64,000 bases of DNA from Polytrichum commune (taxonomy: Eukaryota; Streptophyta; Polytrichopsida; Polytrichales; Polytrichaceae), in the NCBI GenBank assembly GCA_950295325.1, contig OX485809.1:682001-746000 (forward strand), given 5' to 3'. Each line of letters begins with the position of its first letter. Position 1 is the first letter of the stretch. Under the pieces are notes generated by a model. That model was not told the origin of the DNA. It was given only the letters and a program-made list of their open reading frames with translations, and did not search any database. This document shows, piece after piece, positions 1 through 15,676 of the stretch. Position numbers and translations under genes: made by a program.

Positions 1-1
1 G

Positions 2-1644
2 CCAACATGGGTGATCGCCATGGCCAATCTCATGGTTGTCATTCATGTCATCGGGAGCTACCAAGTAAGCCCTCTTTCTCTCTCCCTCTGTCCGATTGGT
101 TTTGATCTCTTGCAACTACCGATTTTTTGTTAATCCAGCTGTACACACAAGGTTAGCAACAATCATCAAGAATGTTGGTTGCGGTTTGTGTATAAATCAC
201 CCTTGAAGCAATATGAAGTTTTCCGATGGGTTCATTTGACGTGTGCTCGTTTGGCGAATCTCATTTGTTTGCTTGCTACTTGTGATGTCTTTGTTATTTC
301 CTTGTTAACATTTTTTGTTTTAACAAAATTTTCAGATTTATGCCATGCCGGTGTTCGATATGTTGGAGACTATTTTGGTGAAAAGGATGGGCATTCCGCC
401 GTCAATCCTGCTTCGGTTGGTAACGCGGTCGACCTACGTAGGTATGTGGGCTTCGAATCCAAGTCATGTACAAACTCGAAAACCAACCAGGTTGTACTAC
501 TGGGTACAATAAGGTTATAAAAAGTGTCGATGACATTACGTGGTGGTGTATTTTTGCAGCCTTCACGATGTTTTTAGCCATGACGTTCCCATTTTTCGGT
601 GCGCTACTCGGGTTTTTTGGCGGATTCGCCTTCGCCCCTACAACATACTTTGTAAGACCTACTCTTTTCTTCCTCATCTTTTCTCATATCCAAGTTGTTG
701 GAATCATCTAAACGTAATTGTATCCCCCTCTTGCTCTCAGAACACGGCACATCTGTTTTCCATCAATTATTGTGTGTGTATGGGAGACATAATGTGACTT
801 GATGGCAATTGATTGGGGTGATGATGGGTTGGATGATGTCTCAGTTGCCGTGTATCATATGGTTGCGCATCTACAAGCCCAAAAGATTCAGCATGACATG
901 GACCATCAATTGGGTATGTTTATCCTGTACAGTCCACTTGATTTGTGCCTCACTTCATTTGAGATAGATGATGTGCGCAACAAAGATTGATATGATATTT
1001 GCCTTACTGAAGTGGGCTTAATTTGGTCATATAGAATCTTTGACAAAGAATTGGATAGTCATATGAACCTCGAAATCATGAGAAATATGGAAATACATGC
1101 ACGTTTTGGATCTGCCAATCATCTTGCATTAGTTGCGCGATTCGTATCCTACAACAAGTATGTGTTGAGCTAAGAGTGCTGCCGCATACCAACAACGAGA
1201 CTTTGAGAGAGTGCCTTTTTTTGATGATTTGGGCTCCCGGCATTTCATTTTGCAATGCTACAGCAGTGGTGCAGTGTCCGGGGAGATTTTTGGGCATAAT
1301 CGGTCAAAGTCCTAGTGTTTCCATTCTCAAAATCCTAGTCCAACCAGTTACATGTTGTGATCTTCCGATTTTTCTTTACTAATCTAAGATATATTCCATA
1401 GATTCCTCTGAAATGATCGATAATCTTCCTGTAATCTTGAACCTCAACTGGGTGTCTAGCGGTCGGTTCTCCCCGATCATTGTCGTGTTGATCTGCCATT
1501 CAAATTGTTGGCTTTGCTCATAATATGTTTTGTTGGGTCATGCAGGTGATCATCATCTTGGGAACTCTGCTCATGTTTGCATCATCTATAGGTGGACTTC
1601 GGGAAATTATCAACTCAGCATCCACTTTCGCCTTTTACCAATGA
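2..1644 (+). CDS. Lysine/histidine transporter-like amino acid permease (3' part)
   Basis: This is the C-terminal third of an LHT-type proton-coupled amino acid transporter of the plasma membrane (AAAP family); the gene starts left of the window. Exons are 2-64, 336-441, 560-651, 845-913 and 1546-1644, all with GT-AG borders and agreeing phases, giving 142 residues and a TGA stop. The protein reads through VVIHVIGSYQ, IYAMPVFDMLE, a membrane segment AFTMFLAMTFPFFGALLG, then FAPTTYF, LPCIIWLRIYKP and the family ending GGLREIINSASTFAFY. These blocks and their spacing match the end of LHT1-class proteins (about 440 residues in full). The last intron (914-1545) carries a dispersed repeat. The reading frame shows no lesion, so the gene is probably functional. 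AAP-type permeases are a less likely alternative because the SYQ-IYAMPVFD and GGLR blocks are LHT-like. Confidence 0.93.
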
Positions 1645-2499
1645 GCGCTTGTATTCCAAAATTCAAACAAATGTCATGTGATTTTCTTAGAAACAAAACA
1701 GAAACACAAATTAGAATTTTTTCAGTTGTCTTCGTCGGGTGGGGTCAATCATGCACATAAGAAATCCCTTCAGTACAGTCACATCTGGCAGTCTCTCTTT
1801 CAATTTTTTTTATCTTGATGTATAACGGTGTTTGGAGACCCCTTCAAGCGCATAAGATGTACATTTATGTGCCCTTTCTGTGAATCATGTTTTTGTCCAC
1901 TCTTGGGTGGACTTGGTAACTGTTTTCCAAAGCTTGTGCCGCATATGTTCCATACGTTGTTTGGACAATACAGAACATAAAATGACGTTGCTTGGTAAAA
2001 TATTGCATTCTCATCAAACAGTTATAGCATTCTGTAACTATGAATATGAACATACACTCATTGGGATAATCAGTGTGCACATCTTCAAAGTTATTTTTCC
2101 ATGCATTTGGTGTTGCATGATCCCTTTATCTTGCCCATCCGAGTCTCCTAGCTTCAATTGAAGTTCTATCTTTGCTTCTCTTCCAATGCCTATCACACAC
2201 CCATTTTCGTGTATTATATTTGTAAGTCTTTATCCAATTGGTTTCCTTATCATTGTGGGGACCACCCTGTACACTTCACTTTTTGTACTCAATCTCATCA
2301 TGTAATATTGTGGAGGAAATTAAACCAAGAATGTAACACTCCAAGATCTTGATGTGTGTATTTTGAATGTAAGTTGACTTTAGTCACAAATCCCACAAAA
2401 GTAAGGCACGTCCTAACAACTTACATTGGATTTAATTTGATGGGTGTTAAATCCAACACCCCACTCAAAAATAACACCTAGAAACGCCTCCTAATCATG
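1645..2499. other. 3' flank of the LHT-like gene
   Basis: AT-rich sequence after the LHT stop codon, presumably 3' UTR followed by intergenic DNA. Short open frames on both strands here have no recognisable protein similarity and no splice context. I see no other feature before the foldback starts near 2500. Confidence 0.5.
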
Positions 2500-4590
2500 T
2501 ATTCGGAACACACCTTAACCTCTAAACGCTTAAGTCTTCACATGCTATTCTCGGGCACCTCTAGCACAAGTGTTGAATTTCTTTGTTGTGGTGCAAAATG
2601 GACTTTGTTTTCTTGAAACCCAACATGTACGGATGTGAACTAGACTACCATACATTCTTCTTGTGAAAACTTGAAGTTAATTGGACCACATTTGCTAGGT
2701 CAAATTGACATGTGATCAGGGCCATCAGCTGGGGGCCAACTAGAGGAAACTCTAATTTCTTTTTCATTTTATGACCCAATTTTTCAATCACACCAATTTT
2801 TTTTAGAATGTTGGCAACTTTTCCATAATATGTTATGTGGATGACAAATGAGCCACTCCCCAAAAATTGATTTTTTCTTGAGCAAAATGAATATGTCACC
2901 CTCAAAGTTGGAGGGACCACATAAGGTCATTTGGGGAGATTTCCCCCACCCATGGAGAAAGCAACATGTGCACAACCATCACCTTGTCCCACCCAAATTG
3001 GGAATCATATGTGAAAGATATTGGCTCCTAACTTGGGCTCCTATATTTGAGCAACACATGGAACCGCCCCCCCAAAACAAGCAATGCCAACCTAACAAAA
3101 AGTCCCACATGCTTGGAGTATGAGGTTTTTATATGTTATTTTGGCGCACATGGTAGTGGGCACCACCCTACACTAGGAGATACCTTTTCATCCATGTAGA
3201 TTGCCACCTAGTGGGTTGCAAACCCGAGTAGAATATTAGGTGGCGCCCCATTTCAGGTTGCTTGAGCATTTAAGGGTTAAACCATCTCAATGTCTCCAAT
3301 GCAAAGCGAAAGGCGGATTTGGGTGAAAAGCGGGGTTGTTGTTGGAAAATGTGGGGTTGGATTTGAGCAAGCATCGGAACATAGCTAGGGGTGACTCACT
3401 TATATGTATTTATAAAGGTCCCACATGCAAAGGTTATAAGAGCTTAATTCTCTTATTGGGTGGAAAGTTGGTTTTAGTGCAAGGGCGATTTAAGCAAAAG
3501 GTGAGGGGGATTTGGAAAGAAATAGGGTTTGTTTGGGTGAAAAATGGGAGTGGTGGGGCGAGTGTTGGGACAGTTTTGGGAGCCGTTTGCAATGAAAAAA
3601 GTGGGAGTCCAAGGACATATTTACGGAAGCCAAGGAAAAGTGACTTCAACAATTTGTAATATATTCACATTATGTGCAACTATGTTTTTAATTTGTCCAA
3701 GCCAATTTTCTAAGCCAATCATGCATACCACTAATTCAAAGGGACTCCAAAAATAGGCTAAATTGCTCAACCCTTAAATGCTCATGCAACCCAAAATGAG
3801 TCGGCACCTAATATTTTGATCGGGTTTGTGACCCACTAGGTGGCAATCTATGTAGATGGAAGGTATCTATGTGTAGGGTGGTGCCCACTACCATTTGGAC
3901 CAAAATATCATATATAAACCTCTTACTCTAAGCATGTAGGATTTTTTTGTTAGTTTGGCATTGCTTGTTTTGGGAGGCAGTTCCATGTGTTTCTCAAGTG
4001 CAAGAGCCCAAGTTAGGAGCTAATATCTTTCACATATGATGCCCAACTTGGGTAAGCATTATTATCCACTTAGGACAAGGTGACGATTCTACACAACTTG
4101 ACATGATGGATTTGGGAAAAACTAGTGCACATGTTGGTTGCTCCACGAAAAAGGGGATATCTCTCAAAATGACCTCATGTGGTTATCTAACTTTGAGGTA
4201 ATGGATTTCATGTAAATTTGCTCAAAAAAAATCCAACATTTTGGGAGTAACTCATTTGTCATCCACATAACATATTATGGCAAAGTTGTCAGCTTTCTAA
4301 AAATTGTGGAATGACTGAAGTGGTTGTGAAGCGGAGAAATTCAGAGTTTTCTCTAGTTGCCCCATCCCCCGGATGAAGGCCATGTTCATATGTCAGCTTG
4401 ATTTAGCAAGTGTGGTCCAATTGACTTCAAAGTTTTATATGGCAATCTAATTCACATCCGTACAGTTGGATTTCAAGAAAATAGAGTCTATTTTGCTACA
4501 TCACATAAATTTTCATCACTGGTGCTGGAAATGCATGAAAATGGAATGTGAAGGCTTGACCGTTTAGGGGTTGAAATCTTGGTTTAAGCA
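2500..4590. repeat. Long inverted repeat (foldback) of about 2.1 kb
   Basis: The sequence from about 2500 to 3290 returns as its reverse complement from about 3755 to 4590, leaving a loop of about 460 bases (3291-3754). Matching landmarks include AGCATTTAAGGGTTAA at about 3265 against CAACCCTTAAATGCTCATGC at about 3768, the CACCTAGTGGGTTGCAAACCC block against GGGTTTGTGACCCACTAGGTG, and TGTACGGATGTGAACTAGA against TCTAATTCACATCCGTACA at the outer end. The arms differ by scattered substitutions and small gaps, so this is not a recent duplication. The loop contains an open frame (3336-3659) with no recognised similarity. It could be a foldback-type transposon or an inverted duplication. Transcription through it would give a long hairpin RNA. 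Confidence 0.85.
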
Positions 4591-4639
4591 CCCTCTACCT
4601 TATCTCCCTTACAATATACAATACGTATTCTCCAAGGAC

Positions 4640-6050
4640 ATGAACTAAATGAAATTGATTTTAGAGTCTAGGAAGCCAAAAGGCTGATGGGAATGAAAAA
4701 TATATCAGGATGGTTTCAAATCCGTTGTTTCCCTAGAGTGGCGCAATGCACTTGCCTCCATGACATAAAAACTATTGTCAACTTAATGTTTTGATTGGAA
4801 GAAAGACTTGAGGCTCCTTAATACTACATTTTTAAATATTGATGGAAATTTGTCTTTAATGGAGTCATATAACGGACATCCATTATAAAGTGTGCCACCG
4901 TCCAATTTCAATTGCAAGTATATGATTTGCGGTGCAGTAAGCAACGTTGATTTTGTGTTGTGGTGGTGTTAATGGTTGCTTCAATTACATATCACATTTG
5001 TATTTGAGAAAATTCTTGAGGTGGACGGAATTTAGTTTCTTCCCCAAAAGATGGAAAGAATTTCACTCTTAAGCAAGCAAAACCTCCTTGATATCAACTA
5101 TTGTGATTTTTGATGTTGTTGGGTTGACAATTTCAACTATATTACAAGTGGCATAGTCTTATTATCTTTAGGGATTGGGACAACCAAATCAATTTCAATG
5201 GCAAGTTTTATGATTTGAGGTGTGATAAGCAATAATGATTTTGTGTTGAGGATGGGTCGATGATCCCTTCAGGTGTGATTCTTTTTCACAAGTAAGAAAG
5301 TCCTTGCGATGTAGGTAATTTATTTTCTTCCCCATGGGGTTGAAAGAGTTCCACTCTTGAGCGAGAAATGTATGCTTGAGAGCATCAAATGTAAATTTTG
5401 TTGATATTGGAATGTCATGGGTTACCCATTGTAGACCCCATGATGCTTTCCAATCACACTAAATTATCCTATTAGTGTGGAAATAATTAGTGTGGCCCAC
5501 ACTAGTCTTCTAGTCAAGGTGGAATTATTGTGGGTCCAAGACCTTGGGTCTTCCCCTAAGTCTTCATGGAGACTTCCAACCAACACCTTACATAAAATAA
5601 AGTAGTCACCTCACATCAAAAGTAGCACAAAAACAAATAATCACTCAAGTTAATTTTCTAGAAAAACAATAATTGTGGCCCACTCTAATTTTCTACTATA
5701 AATTTAGTGTAGGTTGAAATTAATGTGGCCGACATTGATCTCATTATGAATATTAGCATATGCTCTAGAGAAATACTAACTTCCATGGTACTAGGACTAT
5801 TTAGTGTAGTTGTCGTTTTGTGGCAAACATAGAATCTTTTTCTACCTAGGTGTTGAGAAAGTGAGGTGGCTTGAATAACTAACCAAGAGGAGGGTAGATG
5901 GGCAAGTTAATTTTGAAGAGCTTTAGCTAGCTTAAGTGCATATATAGGAACTTCTCAAAATTTTCCCAACAATTTATGCCTGGATGTCAAAGAGCACACT
6001 TTGACGTTCATATGTTTCCAATATATAGGGTACACCAATAGGTCCCCTTT
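4640..6050 (-). mobile_element. LINE fragments, 3' part, partly duplicated
   Basis: This stretch matches the 3' part of the LINE at 18296-20290 in the same orientation. Its start (AATGAAATTGATTTTAGAG) corresponds to the LINE 3' terminus. The blocks at 4900-5110 and 5830-6010 correspond to 18640-18860 and 18930-19120 there. A second copy of the 4900-5110 block lies at about 5190-5400, so two truncated pieces lie side by side. About 350 bases at 5460-5820 do not match and look like a separate insertion with repeated CCCACACTA words. No usable reading frame survives. Confidence 0.65.
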
Positions 6051-6955
6051 TGGGGAAAATTACATTGAGTATGGTAGATAGTGTGGACATGTTTATTGTG
6101 TTGCTCATTGTGGGCAACCCTATCCTATGGCCAACAATATACAACATCACGCAAGAACATAATGTCAATCAAGTTACAATTGCATTGTCAACCACTTGTT
6201 GTGCTCTCATTGTTTTAACTCTAATTAGATGTGTGTTACGTATCAAACGGAAGCTACTATGAAGATGGATTCAAAAAGCTTACTCTCACTTCCTAAGTCT
6301 AGGAGAATTGAGGGAGAAAACATCAAATTTGACAACGAAGAACAAATAATCATTGAATGGTCATTGCACTTAAGTGGCTAAGATTTTGGAGGCAACCTTG
6401 GCGTCTATAGAAAGATCTTGAGAAGTTCCACAAGATATGTTGATTTTTTTTATATGGAAAACAAGCAAGATTTGAAGGAGATATTGTCATCTGAAGCAAT
6501 TGGAGGTGCTAGATTTCAGGTGTTTTTTGATGGTGGACATCACCTTTTCTATGCATGTGCTCACTTTAAGGGATTCTAGTGCACCATGAAGCCAAAGTGC
6601 ACAAAACACCAAAGTCCGGGGAGTTTTGTAGAGAAAACGGATAATTTCCTAGCTTCTAAGAGGTGGCTCAATTTTTTCAATTTTTACCTGGAAGTGGGCC
6701 TAGAGAGTGTAGATTTTATTAGTTTATATTCCCCATTTCCTAATGTATTTAGGAAATTAGCCGACATTTCTTTTTTCATTTATCAACTTTCCTAAATGTC
6801 TTAAATGGGGCCGGATTTGTATTTTGGCGGTGGGTGTTCATTCCCTCCCCATTTTTTTACCCTTTAAGTTTCATTGTCATTCATTCCCTATTTTTTTTCA
6901 AGCGTTGAGGGTTAAAGAATGTTGGCATTCACTCTCTATTTTTTTGTTGTCTAAA
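6051..6955. other. Intergenic DNA without recognised features
   Basis: AT-rich DNA with only short open frames. The frame at 6050-6262 is antisense to the edge of the LINE fragment. I recognise no gene, RNA or defined element here. Confidence 0.4.
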
Positions 6956-6959
6956 TAAT

Positions 6960-7022
6960 ATCCTTAGTAGGAATTGAACCTGGCAAAACCCCTACCATCT
7001 TAGGGCCAAGGATGTAGCCTTT
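6960..7022 (-). repeat. tRNA-like (SINE head) sequence
   Basis: On the minus strand this contains TGGCCCTAAGATGGTAGGGG, resembling a pol III A box, followed about 15 bases later by GGTTCAATTCC, a good B box. No full cloverleaf or acceptor stem is visible, so this is more likely a tRNA-derived SINE head or a decayed tRNA copy than a working tRNA gene. Confidence 0.35.
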
Positions 7023-7083
7023 AGAAAATACAAGATCCACAAAGGATCCAAGTATATGATAGAGGTTGGTTAGTATTCAAAAG

Positions 7084-9100
7084 TCACAAAATTTGTGTAC
7101 CACTGCCGTTAGTATCAAATGCCCAAAACGAACAAGACACATCACTCACATTCGGTGTATTGTGAGAATTCAAATAAGAAGAGGGATTAGCATACAATAA
7201 ACAATATTTGTTGTCATTCTTCCAAAGTGGGACATTGTCACTGATAATGCCATCTATCCCCTCATATGGCCCTTCCAAGGCAATTTGTAGCATTTCCTCA
7301 AGATTCTTACTGCCCAATATGTTTCTAACTCTAGTCTTGATCAAATTTTGCACATTAAAAACACGCTCACACATCGTAGTGGAAATACATTGCACATGAG
7401 CCAACTCTGCAAGAATGAGGAGGTTGGAGTACCGTGCTTGCAAAGCATAATTCCAAGTTATCATGCCCCACAAATCCGTGAAATTCTTATCCCCCCATTC
7501 CGTCATGCACTAAAGTTTAAAGGCTAAAAATTCACGCTTACATGCTATTTGGTTCACAAGAGGATGGAGTTTGAAGCCTCTATGTGAGCGGTCTACCCCA
7601 TAATGGTCCAACAAAGTCTCTAATTTAGAGATACACCAATTATGTAAGTCTATTTGCCTTGAAGGCATATTAATCAGCTTCAAAATCTTAAAGCAAGAAA
7701 TCAAGTCATTTTCATTAAAGCGTGCATCAAAGATGGAACAAATAACACGTACAATTTTTTTTGAAACATCAATGTCTCCTCTAAGTCAATGTCAAGTCTA
7801 CACCGTGCCATCTGGAAATTGTAAAAACATGGATCTTCTCACTTTAGACTGCAACCTCCTTAAGTATCCACCGTGAGGACCATACTCGGACATAACATGA
7901 TAACCAATAGATTCATAAAAGACACCAACATTCAAATAACAAGAATTGACAATGAACATTTCACAAATTTGAGTTACCTTAGTACGTACAATACTATCCA
8001 CGATTGTGACATCTACAAAATTCAGCTGAAATACAAGATGTAGATATACTTTAACTGACCCAATATTCTCTAAAATAAAATTTGTAACAACTAGTTTATT
8101 TTTATTAATCTCTTAGAAACAAATGAGGACAAATTCCAGTGAATCACAAAGGGCAGTGATTGCCTGCCATCTACTCAACCAACGAATTTTGTGATTGTGC
8201 TTCATAGTCTTCTTAAAATTAAAGAATTGTTCTTACAAGGCCGTCAATGCATGCTTGCGCTTATATGATTTGTGGAAAATAACTTGAAATTGGATTTATC
8301 AAGGAATCTCCTTTAGTGGACAAAATTTTATAATCTAGTGTTTTGACAATATCCAAGGCAACAATGTTAGTACGATGAGCTACACAATGACATGCTAAGA
8401 GGAACATACTCACCTCATTGCGGAGTCGTGTTGAAACACCGGTTTGACAACCCACCATGTTGCTTACTCCATTACTGTTGAAGGCCACAAACTTGCACAA
8501 ATTTAAATTCTACAAACACAGTTGAGATATCATGCAATAAAAAATTGAAGCATAATTTCTTTTACCACCATCCAGCTGCACCAGACTAAAAAAAATAGTT
8601 TTGGACAAACCCTCTTCTACAATTGTTGTAAATATGACAAGATGTCCAGTGACACTAATATCTGTAAATTTTAATAAGCATAATGGCAAAGAATGGGGAA
8701 TTTCAAATCCTACAAATTGTGTTATTTTAGATTACTATAGAAATGCACCAAATGAAATTATTGCAATTTTTTCATCTTGATAAATGCTAAACGTAATAAA
8801 AACATTCACATATATCGACAATTTACACAATACAGGGAATTTTGAATATGGGAGAGACTGCTTCCCTATAAAATATACTGCTTTGAAGAGGGTATGCAAA
8901 GTCTCATTACAAGCATGCTATCCATTGAAAATTGCTTTCTCCATAGTTTTCTTCCCATTGTGGCAGGCCCAAGCATGTATGCGGTGTTCATTTGAACAAG
9001 AATGGTCTACAAATGCACTTACATTGAAATTTTTTGATCCTTCCTTGGCGTACACTGAGCGGCCTCCCTTCTCCCCTATTTGATTCAAATACAAATACAA
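7084..9100 (-). pseudogene. Decayed hAT-family transposase
   Basis: Pieces of a hAT transposase lie in order on the minus strand. Near 8918-9100 is an N-terminal zinc-finger-like piece (NFNVSAFVDHSCSNEH). At 8261-8500 is a catalytic-core piece with SNGVSNMVGCQTGV and CHCVAHRTNI, the typical hAT HCVAHR block. At 7084-7506 is the C-terminal dimerisation region with TTMCERVFNVQNLIKTRVRN. The closest style is the ZNF862/TTF-finger type of hAT. The segments 7084-7506, 7510-7704 and 7798-8001 share one frame interrupted by stop codons (TAG at 7510-7512, and at 7798), while the 8261-8500 piece is in another frame. The copy is therefore dead. I could not fix its terminal inverted repeats. Confidence 0.8.
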
Positions 9101-9365
9101 ATCCTACAAAGAGCAATGAGCAATTTAGGGTTTAGGCTAGCACCGCGATGAGGTGATCAACTTGCAGCAGAGCAAATAGTAGAAAATTGGCGACTGCTCC
9201 GACCAAGAGTCCAGAAATTCGGCAGTCGAATTTCAACACTCATAGAGATATAGACTCATTCAATCACTAAACCGATTCAACTTCAACATTGAGATACAAA
9301 CTCACTCAATCACCTACACAAACTCAGTCATTTAGCGAGTCAATGATTCCATATTTCAAACACTC

Positions 9366-9440
9366 GTAAACTTAGAAACTCGGAAACTCGGAAACATGGA
9401 AACTCGGAAACTCGGAATGCAAACTTGTAAACTCGGAAGA
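9366..9440. repeat. Short tandem repeat, unit ACTCGGAAA
   Basis: Several imperfect copies of a 9-base unit (AACTCGGAA) follow one another, with related ACTCGGAAGACTCAG continuing to about 9460. Flanking sequence from 9250 is also rich in CACTCAATCA-like words. Confidence 0.7.
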
Positions 9441-9564
9441 CTCAGACACTCAGAAGTCGGAATGCAAGCTGTGGTGGTTGCGCCATTGCACAAGTCTGCT
9501 GATCTACTCCACCCTAAATCATAGCTTGAAATTGATCCAACGACATTAATGATGAGGATCAACG

Positions 9565-10189
9565 GCCCAAAACGAGCTTAGGTTGCCACAATTTTTTAGT
9601 AAATCGATATTTCGATTGAAGACCTCAAGGCTCAAGCCAACAAGGCAACGGTAACTCCAACTATGCATAGTATTAAAAAAAAATTCCTAAAAAATATATG
9701 TCCGGTCAGCTGCCCGCCGTGAAAAATGCCTTTCAATCGGTAATTTGCCGTGAATACTCCTAGGGCAGCTTGCCTAAATGCCGGCATTTTTTACTTTCTC
9801 TCTAATTAGCCCATTTCCGAAAACCTTGATTTTTTTTCCAGAACCCCTTCCTAAACATTTGTTTCGGAAATTCTCAAAATCAACCGGCTAGCTTGTAAAT
9901 AACTGCCCGCACTCGCCCCTTCATTGCAAAACACCATGAAGCCCAAGCCCAAAGGCACAGCAACTTCTCATCCAACCTATCTTTTATACCCCTTCCATCC
10001 ACAGACATTCATCCGTTGTTCCCCAAAAACATCCTTCAACCGAATGCGTCAGAAACAGAGTCCATGCAAAACAGGATGCGATTCATCGAAGTGGAGCTTC
10101 ACGTTCTCTTGATACCATCGACGAGGATGACAAATAGGTAGATGTGTAGCGTTAAACACAACGGAAATGGATGATAAACCGGCGACGGA
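9565..10189. promoter_or_regulatory. Probable upstream region of the proline iminopeptidase gene
   Basis: Inference only. This is gene-free DNA before a more GC-rich, CpG-containing stretch at 10140-10320 that could be the first transcribed exon of the iminopeptidase gene. No TATA box or other element stands out clearly enough to call. Confidence 0.25.
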
Positions 10190-10315
10190 ATGTTCCGACA
10201 GGTTGCAGAGGCCCTGGCCCTGGAAGAGCCATCAATAGGCACAACAAATTGGAATAAGAGCTCTGACATTTTGCACAGGAATCTACCCCGGCTTTCATCT
10301 CCTCCAAATCTGCCG
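10190..10315 (+). other. Possible non-coding first exon of the iminopeptidase gene
   Basis: A locally GC-richer stretch ends in CTGCCG followed by GTAAGC, a good splice donor at 10316. A matching acceptor (TTTCCAG) lies at 12687-12693, just before the iminopeptidase ATG. The open frame starting at ATG 10190 would not join in phase with the iminopeptidase frame, so this would be 5' UTR rather than a transit peptide. The Arabidopsis enzyme has an N-terminal extension, but I could not find one here. Transcript data would decide. Confidence 0.35.
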
Positions 10316-10980
10316 GTAAGCGCTGTCGTGCAAGACATTCGCTCTAATTTTCTCTTTTTGTTAGCAGTTTGCTACAAGTTTTCATTGCAAGGTTGGTTTC
10401 CTTCGGTTTATGTCTCTGAAGCTTTGCAAGAGCTCTGAAGCTGGAGCAGAATGGGAATGTAATCGCGTCTCCCGTGCTTCCAAACTTGATACAATGTGCT
10501 TGTGTTTTCTTAGTGGCCAATTTTACAACCTCCTTAGGGCTATGGCTTCTTTGTTTTGTCTTTGAAGCTCACGAAAGCTGTGAAGTTACCGCGGAGTAGT
10601 TTCTGTCTTTGGGAATGTGATGAATTCATTCTGCATGCTGGAGGCATTGTGGTTTGCTAAAGCATTCTGGAAATCGCATACGCTGGGAAGACGTGCGTGT
10701 GCAACTTTGAGTTGCAGGGGTTAGGTGGTGGAGATCTTTTCCGAGCCGTGTTAGAGATTCCTGTGTGCCTTGTCTTGCCTGTTCGAGTCGTTGCTAGGTG
10801 GGGATCGGGTGGAGGATATTTTTTTTCCAGGTTTACGATTGAGTTAGTCTTGATTTAGTATTGGAGTGCTCGATCTTGATCGCAAGGGAGAAATCCTCAG
10901 TGGTTAGGGGATTTTGGTTCAAACGCACCGGGAGTTCTGATGAACTCGCTGGTTATTGAATAAGAGATGTCGTGTTTTGA

Positions 10981-12135
10981 TGTTCACAGTCTTCTCTTGC
11001 TGTTATCAGCCTCTATGTTGAATTTAAAGCGTATCTTGGATGCGTTTCTCACTGCACAGAAAATGAATTTATTCTCTTTTGCAAGTATTAGAGTATCAAA
11101 TATTCTCAAGACGGCTTCTTGTTCCCTCCAATATTGCAACAACTTTAGCCTTCTAGCTGTCGGCTACTCAACGTATATTGCAAATAAATGCATATTGAAA
11201 TAGTCAATGCGATCCCCTAGCTTACTGAGCATTTCTTTCTTGCGATGAGTGATGAAAAATGATGTTTTGCTGTCGTTGCATTGAAACAGAGGCAACACCT
11301 CGCAAGCAATAAGGAGCGGAGCAGACGTTCCTGAAGTCTTTGCAGGCGACTATTGAGAACCTCTTCAACTTCATGGCAGGAGTGCTTGGAATGAATAGAA
11401 GGGATGTTTGTTGCTGATGTTTGCAAATTCTGCTCGTCTTCCGTGACCGCCTTCTCTCTGCCCTCTTCTGGCTGCCGGCCGCCTAACCCCGCATCAATTG
11501 GAGCTTCCTGGCTTCCTGTTCACAATCGTATATCTTTGACCTATATTCTTCATCTCAAACTTTCTACAGTTCTATGTTTACAGTACTCAATGTGGATAAA
11601 AAGTATATGAGGCTTAAGTTCCATGTTTATTAGTACATACATTTTGAACGAGTATGAGGCTTAAAGCTCTATGTTAATCAACGCAATAAATTATAGAAGA
11701 TAGTAAATTTCTCCTGAAGTGTCGTATTTGACATGGACTGTAGAAAGTTTAGGAGGCTTAAAGTTCCATGTTGTTCCAATTCAGGACAAATTTACTCTCT
11801 TCTTTAATTCATCTTAAACAAATTTGAACTTGAAGCCTTCTTTAACTTTATACAGTTAAAGACTGAATGTTAGGGTTATAGTAGTTGTCCTTCATTGTTC
11901 ACAGTCTTCTCTTGCTGTTATAAGCTTCTGTGTTGAATTTTAACCGTAGCTTGGATGTGTCTCTCATGCAGAAGATGAATTCATCCACTTTGCATAACTT
12001 AAGAATATTCTCAATATTCCCTCTTGTTCTCAAATATTGCAACAGATTTAGCCTTCTAGCTGATAGCTGTCGGATAACTCAATGCATATCACAGATATGA
12101 CCATATTGAAATAGGTTATGCAATCCCATATCACT
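10981..12135. repeat. Direct repeat of about 235 bp in the iminopeptidase leader region
   Basis: The block at about 10981-11215, starting TGTTCACAGTCTTCTCTTGC, recurs at about 11896-12135 with moderate divergence. Shared landmarks include TATTGCAACA, TTTAGCCTTCTAGCTG and CATATTGAAATAG. Between the copies, the phrase GAGGCTTAAAGTTCCATG recurs about three times (near 11609, 11657 and 11755). I recognise no coding capacity. The arrangement suggests an old local duplication inside a long leader intron. Confidence 0.7.
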
Positions 12136-12704
12136 GCTCTGAAGCATAAACTATAGAAGGTTCCATGTTACTTGATAAAAGAAAGAAGAGAGTAAGATTC
12201 TCTTTAAATATTAACATTACATGGACTTCAATTGAAATCTTCTCTTCTTTTGTACTCACTCGTTTTGTTGATAGCATCGAGATATGAGATGCAAATTATG
12301 CCATATTATCCTATGATACTATGAATTTAACCAGTGTGATTCAACATTCACCCGTAGGCTGAGCCATCTGCGTCAAGATGATTTTGAAATGCGGGGCTTA
12401 CATTGCAGCTGATAATGCGGTGGATGTTATCAATGAACTTCACTTTGAACTGCAGAGTGTGAGGCTAGAGCCTAAGGTTAATACTGTAAACAATAGGTTC
12501 CTTATCGCAACAATAGTTTGCAGGATGCATTGACATGAGGATAACATCCGACATCTGTTACAAGAAAATTTTATTCGCATCTAATCCAATCTTTTCTTGA
12601 ACCTAATCATTTTGACCCAAATGTCTGGCGTTTCTTAAAAGTCCATGTAATTGGTGGTGTGCTGATGATCTACAATTCTTTCATTATTTCCAGAGATTGC
12701 CAAC

Positions 12705-15676
<2,972 letters not shown>

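Noticed and set aside
3336-3659. 107-codon frame in the foldback loop as a gene
   Set aside because: No recognisable similarity, and it is enclosed by a repeat. Open frames of this length are expected by chance.
10190-10438. Open frame from ATG 10190 as an iminopeptidase transit peptide
   Set aside because: Joining its donor to the acceptor at 12693 does not keep the iminopeptidase reading frame.
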